10,937 nucleotides of DNA from Bacillota bacterium (GTDB taxonomy: Bacteria > Bacillota > Clostridia > Peptostreptococcales > Anaerovoracaceae): the NCBI GenBank assembly GCA_017537495.1, contig JAFYKS010000283.1, forward strand, positions 1 through 10,937. Direction: 5' to 3'. The notes under the pieces were generated by a model, which was given only the letters and a program-made list of their open reading frames with translations, was not told the DNA's origin and ran no database searches. Made by a program: the position numbers and the translations under genes. Below are positions 6,639-10,937 of this stretch, one piece after another. Position 1 is the first letter of the stretch. The number at the start of each line of letters is the position of its first letter.

Positions 6639-7546
6639 GCTGCATCGCCCCCTTCGTTCTTTTCATCCGGCAAAACATCTGCGCCTCCGCGCTTCCGTCC
6701 TCCTGCCCGGAATTTCCGCCAGAGATCCGTCAGTTCCATGCCGCCCATAAGTCCCTGCGGCCGGCTGATCATAATCAGAACCACTGCTGCACCGTAAAAC
6801 ACCAGACGCCAGTTGGCGAAAGACCGCAGAAGCTCCGGAAGGAAGGTCAGGAGCACCGCTCCGATTACGCTTCCGCCGATACTGCCAAGGCCTCCGAAAA
6901 TTACCATAATCGTCATTTCGGTGGATTTTGTCAGCTGGAACATGAGCGGCTGCAGATATCCCAGATAATGTGCGTAGAGTGCACCGCCTACCGCCGCATA
7001 GGCAGCAGAAATGGCGAAAGAAATCATTTTGTACCGGAACACATGAATTCCGATGGCCTGAGATGCCAGTTCCTCTTCACGGATTGCAATCATATTGCGT
7101 CCATGACGGGAATGCATCAGAAGTGTCAGTGCCGCAACAGCCAGGATGCAGATGACCAGTGTCAGCTCAAATGTAGTAATCATGGGAATGGAAGAAATCC
7201 CCCGGGCGCCGCCGAAGAAGTCCAGATTATCAAATATGAGCCGGACCGACTCTCCGAATCCCAGGGTGGCAATGCAGAAATAGTCTCCCTTCAGTCCCAG
7301 TGTAAAATACCCTATGATCAAAGCCATCACCATGGATGCCACAGCACCCAGAACCATGGCTGTTATAAACGGCAGATGATAATAAAGCGTACAGACTGCG
7401 GAAACATAGGCGCCGATTGCCATAAATCCCGCATGACCGAAGGAGAAGAGTCCGGTGAAGCCGGTAAGCAGAGACAGCCCCAGTACCACCATCAGATTCA
7501 CTCCGACAAGAATCAGGATGCCTTCGATATAAAACCAGTTGAACAT
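6635..7546 (-). CDS. livM: Branched-chain amino acid ABC transporter permease LivM
   Basis: This 303-residue integral membrane protein is one of the two pore subunits. It has hydrophobic segments over nearly its whole length, the conserved N-terminal GLSLLTGFTGLFSFGHAGFM (23-42), the cytoplasmic coupling loop GRNMIAIREEELASQAIGI (149-167) that contacts the ATPases, and FGGLGSIGGSVIGA (217-230). A hydrophilic basic and acidic tail from about 272 is probably cytoplasmic. The ATG at 7546 follows a GGGGGTG ribosome site that overlaps the livH stop; the gap between the genes is 11 bases. Confidence 0.95.
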   Translation of the reverse strand: MFNWFYIEGILILVGVNLMVVLGLSLLTGFTGLFSFGHAGFMAIGAYVSAVCTLYYHLPFITAMVLGAVASMVMALIIGYFTLGLKGDYFCIATLGFGESVRLIFDNLDFFGGARGISSIPMITTFELTLVICILAVAALTLLMHSRHGRNMIAIREEELASQAIGIHVFRYKMISFAISAAYAAVGGALYAHYLGYLQPLMFQLTKSTEMTIMVIFGGLGSIGGSVIGAVLLTFLPELLRSFANWRLVFYGAAVVLIMISRPQGLMGGMELTDLWRKFRAGGRKRGGADVLPDEKNEGGDAA

Positions 7547-7557
7547 ATCTTCACCCC

Positions 7558-8439
7558 CTAAGCCTTATCTTCTGTCACCCTGCCCATCAGACCGCTCGGC
7601 CGGATAACCAGGATAATAATCAGCAGAGAAAAGGCGATCAGATCTCTGTATGTGGATGCAATATAACCCGCCCCGAAGGTTTCAATGATTCCCAGAAGCA
7701 GAGACCCCACCACAGCGCCCGGAAGACTTCCCAGACCACCGAAAACTGCAGCAATGAAGGATTTGTTGGTAATGACTCCTATCTGCGGATAAACAGTGTA
7801 CCGCATGCCGAAAAGCATACCTGCCACACCGGCCAGCATACCTCCCAGCAGGAAGATGATGAAAATTACCCGGTTCACGTTAACCCCCATCAGATTGCTG
7901 GCCTTCGTATTAAAGGAACAGGCACGGATGGCAAGGCCCACTTTTGTTTTTTCGATGATAAACATCAGAACAGCCAGGCTGATGGCAGCAATGGCAAACA
8001 TGAGTACATCAATGCGGCTGATGGTCACATTTCCAAGAGCGATCGGCGCAGTGGAAAACATCTGCGGATATGTACGGAAGGTGGGGCCGATAGTCACAAT
8101 GACCAGGTTTTCCAGGAAGATGGAGGCCCCCATAGCGGAGATAATAAAATATAAGGACGGGGCATTCCGCTTCCGCAGAGGCCGGTATGCGATTTTTTCC
8201 AGGGCCACCGCTACCAGTCCGGCCAGAAGTGCTGCCACAGCCAGTGCTCCCAGAAACGGCAGGCCACCCACCAGAGTCACCGCATAAAGTCCAAAATATG
8301 CTCCCAGCATAATCACGCCCCCATGGGCGAAATTGGAAAAGTTCAATATGCTGTAAACCAGGGAATAACCTACCGCCATCAGTGCGTATATGCTGCCGAT
8401 GGACAGGCCGTTAATAATCTGCTGTATGAAAATACTCAA
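7558..8439 (-). CDS. livH: Branched-chain amino acid ABC transporter permease LivH
   Basis: This 293-residue pore subunit partners LivM. It begins MSIFIQQIINGLSIGSIYAL, has FSNFAHGGVIMLGAYFG (34-50), the coupling loop GLAIRACSFNTKASNLMGVN (168-187) and FGGLGSLPGAVVGS (233-246), with multiple membrane helices between. I place the start at TTG (8439): AAAGGAGGG lies six bases upstream, and the protein then begins like other LivH proteins. A GTG six codons earlier would put the ribosome site inside the coding sequence and is unlikely. A terminator-like hairpin lies between this gene and livJ, which may reduce permease expression relative to the binding protein. Confidence 0.95.
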   Translation of the reverse strand: MSIFIQQIINGLSIGSIYALMAVGYSLVYSILNFSNFAHGGVIMLGAYFGLYAVTLVGGLPFLGALAVAALLAGLVAVALEKIAYRPLRKRNAPSLYFIISAMGASIFLENLVIVTIGPTFRTYPQMFSTAPIALGNVTISRIDVLMFAIAAISLAVLMFIIEKTKVGLAIRACSFNTKASNLMGVNVNRVIFIIFLLGGMLAGVAGMLFGMRYTVYPQIGVITNKSFIAAVFGGLGSLPGAVVGSLLLGIIETFGAGYIASTYRDLIAFSLLIIILVIRPSGLMGRVTEDKA

Positions 8440-8445
8440 TGTATT

Positions 8446-8454
8446 CCCTCCTTT
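8446..8454 (-). promoter_or_regulatory. Ribosome binding site that sets the livH TTG start
   Basis: AAAGGAGGG on the minus strand is six bases from the TTG at 8439. It is a near-ideal match to the 16S rRNA 3' end and decides for TTG over the upstream GTG at 8457. Confidence 0.82.
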
Positions 8455-8463
8455 CACTGAATG

Positions 8464-8488
8464 AAAAAGGGGCAGCAGGCGCCGCCCC
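8464..8488 (-). terminator. Intrinsic terminator or attenuator between livJ and livH
   Basis: On the minus strand GGGGCGGC (8488-8481) pairs with GCTGCCCC (8476-8469), 8 bp with one G-U, around a GCCT loop, followed by five U residues (8468-8464). It lies 15 bases after the livJ stop and before the livH ribosome site. No promoter is seen between it and livH, so partial read-through is the likely arrangement. Confidence 0.85.
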
Positions 8489-8503
8489 TCCCTGCAGAAC
8501 TTT

Positions 8504-9682
8504 TTATTTGTCCGGAGTGTATCTCATGATGAATTTGTACTCGAAACCATCTTCTGCAGTATCGCTTTTCACGATCTGCTGCATGGATGCTTCTTTTCCC
8601 ACAGGATCATGGGTTTCTGTACCCAGTCTGATGGTACCGGTCACACCGGCAACTTCCACCTCTGTCAGTGCTTCTGCAATTGCTTCGGAATCGGCACTTT
8701 CCGCCTTTTCGATAGCTGCAATCAGAAGATCAAATGCATCATGGACCATATAGGCATTGATTTCCGGTGCCACGCCGTATTTTTCCTGGTAAGCTGCGGT
8801 GATTTCCGCTGCTGCAGGGTCGTTGTAGTCGAAGTGATTTACTACATAGCTTCCTTCCAGTGAATCACCGGCCATTTCAAAGAGTGTATCTGACGGCCAG
8901 CCATCACCGCCCATGAAGATGGCATCGATGCCCAGTTCTCTGGCCTGATTCGCTGACAGTGCGACTTCCTTATAGAAATACGGCATCAGGATTACATCCG
9001 GGTCGGTTTCCTTAATCTTGGTCAGCTGAGGACGGAAGTCCGCATCGCCTGCCTTGAAACCTTCACTTGCAACTACCTTGCCGCCTTTGGCTTCAAAGGT
9101 TTCCACAAAGAATTCAGTAAATCCCTGGGAATAGTCGCTGGCCACATCATAGAGAACTGCTGCAGTCTTCAGTCCCAGTTCTTCTGCCGCAAAACCACCG
9201 GCTACAGCGCCCTGGTAAGGGTCTGTGAAGCATACGCGGAAGTTATACGGGTTGATGGTACCGTCCTTATTCACTGTAATTTCCGGATTGGTAGCTACAG
9301 TAGCGATATCAGGAACTTTGCCTTCATTGAGGGCGCCTTTAATTGCGATGGCTGATGCAGAAGCATTCGGGCCCAGAATCGCTGATACACCGTCATTGGC
9401 AATGAGACGCTTCACCGCATTTACGGATTCGTTGGCATCACCTTTGGTGTCGTATGTAACCAATTCCAGCTGTTTTCCCAGCACACCGCCGGCTGCATTC
9501 TGCTCGTCGATGTACATCTGCAGTGCCTGGCTTTCGCAGGTTCCCCATGGGGCCTGGTCACCGGACAGCGCACCAATCCAGCCGACTTTGATCACTTCAG
9601 ATTCTTCGTTTCCTCCCCCGCCGCATGCCGCAAAACCAAATACCAGCAGGCATACCATCACAGTTGATATTATTTTTCTCAT
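8504..9682 (-). CDS. livJ: Branched-chain amino acid ABC transporter substrate-binding lipoprotein LivJ
   Basis: This 392-residue protein captures the substrate outside the membrane and delivers it to LivH/LivM. It has a lipoprotein signal peptide (MRKIISTVMVCLLVFGFAAC, Cys20) followed by a glycine linker. The mature part is a type I periplasmic-binding fold (Peripla_BP_6): IKVGWIGALSGDQAPWG (31-47), QNAAGGVLGKQLELVTYD (61-78), AILGPNASASAIA (101-113), and a C-terminal DAFDLLIAAIEKA segment. The start is the ATG at 9682 with AAAGGAG eight bases upstream; an in-frame TTG six codons earlier is rejected because it overlaps that site. Gene order makes it the binding protein of this operon. The family also includes amide, urea and other amino acid binders, so the substrate is inferred, not shown. 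Confidence 0.94.
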   Translation of the reverse strand: MRKIISTVMVCLLVFGFAACGGGGNEESEVIKVGWIGALSGDQAPWGTCESQALQMYIDEQNAAGGVLGKQLELVTYDTKGDANESVNAVKRLIANDGVSAILGPNASASAIAIKGALNEGKVPDIATVATNPEITVNKDGTINPYNFRVCFTDPYQGAVAGGFAAEELGLKTAAVLYDVASDYSQGFTEFFVETFEAKGGKVVASEGFKAGDADFRPQLTKIKETDPDVILMPYFYKEVALSANQARELGIDAIFMGGDGWPSDTLFEMAGDSLEGSYVVNHFDYNDPAAAEITAAYQEKYGVAPEINAYMVHDAFDLLIAAIEKAESADSEAIAEALTEVEVAGVTGTIRLGTETHDPVGKEASMQQIVKSDTAEDGFEYKFIMRYTPDK

Positions 9683-9690
9683 AATCAATA

Positions 9691-9697
9691 CTCCTTT
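9691..9697 (-). promoter_or_regulatory. Ribosome binding site that sets the livJ start
   Basis: AAAGGAG on the minus strand lies eight bases upstream of the ATG at 9682. This supports that ATG over the upstream in-frame TTG at 9700. Confidence 0.78.
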
Positions 9698-9722
9698 CAA
9701 AACTTGTCTGTATTGTTTCCTG

Positions 9723-9765
9723 TTATCATTCTATGCGGCAGATTCAGTCAATATGACAGATTGTC
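9723..9765 (-). promoter_or_regulatory. Probable livJ promoter region with small inverted repeats
   Basis: The minus strand has TAGAAT (9733-9728), five of six matches to a -10 element, about 46 bases before livJ. The TTGACT at 9751-9746 is only 12 bases away, too close to be its -35, and no other good -35 is seen. Two small inverted repeats (GACA/TGTC at 9755-9765 and CAAT/ATTG at 9749-9763) overlap the area and might be an operator. This is the only plausible promoter between the terminator at 9807 and livJ, but the exact elements are uncertain. Confidence 0.4.
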
Positions 9766-9806
9766 CAAATCCAGACAGGATTCTAACATGCATGATATTT
9801 GTCCAT

Positions 9807-9836
9807 AAAAAAAATGCCCCCTTATGAAGGGGGCAT
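9807..9836 (-). terminator. Intrinsic terminator of the AspT-family transporter gene
   Basis: ATGCCCCCTT (9814-9823) pairs with AAGGGGGCAT (9827-9836) in a 10-bp stem with a 3-base loop, followed on the minus strand by eight U residues (9814-9807). It lies about 27 bases beyond the transporter stop codon and separates it from the liv operon. Confidence 0.95.
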
Positions 9837-9863
9837 AACAGAATATATACGTTCCTGAATGTT

Positions 9864-10937
9864 TTACAGCAGAGGCAGCTTCTGCATGATGATGGTGAAC
9901 ATTACCATGCCGAAGAGTGCAAACGGATAAGTTGCACCGTAGCCTGCAGCAGGGTCATCACTGCCTACTGCATCAGATGCTGCACCCAGGCCTGGAGTGG
10001 AAGTCATACCACCGCAGATTGCACCGGACAGCATGATCCAGTTCAGCTTGAATACGTATCTGCCTACCAGGAAGCCTGCCATGATAGCGATGGCACCTAC
10101 TACCAGAGATTCGATAGCCAGAACCGCACCTGCACTCATGATTGCGTCAATGGCACCGTAACCATAGTTCAGACCTACGATTGCCAGGAAGAATGCCAGA
10201 CCAAATTCTCTTAAGATAGCCAGAACCTTCGGATCCATACGGAAGGAAATCGGACCGATTTTTCCGATATAACCCAGCAGCAGAGAACCAATCAGCACAC
10301 CGCCGGTGGATTCCAGGCTCACATAGCCCAGAGGGCCCATGAAAATCTTAACGGAACCGATCAGGTAACCGAAGAGGCATACCAGTGCGAAGGAAATGAG
10401 GGAGAATTCAGTGGTTGGAACCTGCTTAACGCCGCTCACATTTCTAGCCGCTTCCATTTCACGAGCATACAGTCTCTTTTCCTCCTCTACGTCAAATTTG
10501 AAGATAACGTTGAGGAAGTTTACCGCCAGAATTACGATGATAACACCGAATGGATACGCTACTGCAGAACCGATACCAACCTGGCCGGCAGCCTGGTTTA
10601 CGAAGCTCGTCTTCTGCTCAGCAGTCAGTTCAGTGGTATTTTCGAGGGTCATGCCGCTGTATGCACCGTCCAGCTGCAGAACATCCAGCACAATCTGTTT
10701 TTCATTGTCAGTCAGATCTGCGAAACCGTCTGCCATGTCAGCAGCTCTGCTCTCTGCAGTTTCCAGAGCGGAAGCCAGACCAGGGGAACTGGTCATTGCA
10801 CCGGTGTATACGCCGGTTACCGCAAATGGGTTAGTTCCCTTTACGAATGCAGTGCACGCATAAGTCGCACCCGCACCTACCAGAGTGATCAGCAGACCCA
10901 GAACCACGAACTTTGCACCGTACTTCTTCAGTACGAT
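9864..10937 (-). CDS. Aspartate:alanine exchanger family (AspT/YidE/YbjL type) transporter, 5' partial
   Basis: The frame is open to the window edge, giving 357 visible codons. The true start is beyond 10937, and a GTG at 10907 is not likely to be it. The family is built from two copies of a membrane domain. The visible part holds the end of copy one (GVYTGAMTSSPGLASA, about 10811-10764, and GIGSAVAYPFG, about 10577-10545) and all of copy two, which ends GAICGGMTSTPGLGAASDA and AGYGATYPFALFG. The TSxPGL motifs are the family hallmark. Several hydrophobic helices fill the rest. The TrkA-C domains found between the halves of E. coli YidE/YbjL are absent; there is only a short charged linker (FKFDVEEEKRLYAREMEAAR). 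A roughly 60-residue acidic insert splits the first copy. Substrate unknown; dicarboxylate or amino acid exchange is only a family-based guess. Confidence 0.88.
   Translation of the reverse strand: MVLKKYGAKFVVLGLLITLVGAGATYACTAFVKGTNPFAVTGVYTGAMTSSPGLASALETAESRAADMADGFADLTDNEKQIVLDVLQLDGAYSGMTLENTTELTAEQKTSFVNQAAGQVGIGSAVAYPFGVIIVILAVNFLNVIFKFDVEEEKRLYAREMEAARNVSGVKQVPTTEFSLISFALVCLFGYLIGSVKIFMGPLGYVSLESTGGVLIGSLLLGYIGKIGPISFRMDPKVLAILREFGLAFFLAIVGLNYGYGAIDAIMSAGAVLAIESLVVGAIAIMAGFLVGRYVFKLNWIMLSGAICGGMTSTPGLGAASDAVGSDDPAAGYGATYPFALFGMVMFTIIMQKLPLL

Noticed and set aside
6968..7561. A 197-codon plus-strand frame opposite livM
   Set aside because: Composition (many His, Gln, Cys) and absence of a ribosome site indicate a shadow frame; livM is unambiguous on the other strand.
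9683..9806. T-box or riboswitch upstream of livJ
   Set aside because: The leader between the likely promoter and the gene is only a few tens of bases, with no T-box motif and no antiterminator/terminator pair before livJ.
1..10937. CRISPR array, prophage, insertion sequence or defence system
   Set aside because: No spaced repeats, transposase, integrase, nuclease or toxin-like genes were seen; all supported genes are housekeeping, envelope or transport genes on one strand.

Overview
The window looks like a chromosomal segment of an anaerobic, low-to-mid GC Gram-positive bacterium of the Bacillota, most likely class Clostridia. The reasons are strong AGGAGG-type ribosome binding sites, TTG start use, a YlmC/YmxH-type PRC-barrel protein next to nrdR, and a secreted lipoprotein form of trigger factor. 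The genus cannot be fixed from the sequence. All genes that can be supported lie on the minus strand, so the text below follows transcription, from high to low coordinates.

Region 1 (10937 to 9806): the 3' part of an aspartate:alanine exchanger family (AspT/YidE/YbjL type) membrane transporter, cut by the window edge and closed by a strong intrinsic terminator. Region 2 (9805 to 5092): a complete branched-chain amino acid type ABC importer in the order livJ, livH, livM, livG, livF. The binding-protein gene is separated from the membrane genes by a terminator-like hairpin, which probably lowers expression of the downstream genes; the other four genes overlap or nearly touch. Region 3 (5091 to 3967): a single BMP-family (nucleoside-binding type) extracellular protein with its own promoter but no permease nearby. 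Region 4 (3966 to 2718): a trigger-factor-like peptidyl-prolyl isomerase with a lipoprotein signal peptide, closed by a terminator. Region 5 (2717 to 1): a PRC-barrel protein, then a clear promoter, then an apparent operon nrdR, cmk and a penicillin-binding-protein-like gene that runs off the left edge.

Most of the window is ordinary housekeeping and nutrient uptake. The exception is the penicillin-binding-protein-like gene. Its frame is open for 388 codons, yet the catalytic serine of the SxxK motif is alanine and the segment that should carry the SxN motif is missing. It looks like a catalytically dead transpeptidase homologue rather than a normal cell-wall enzyme. I found no CRISPR array, tRNA, rRNA, insertion sequence, phage gene or recognisable defence system.
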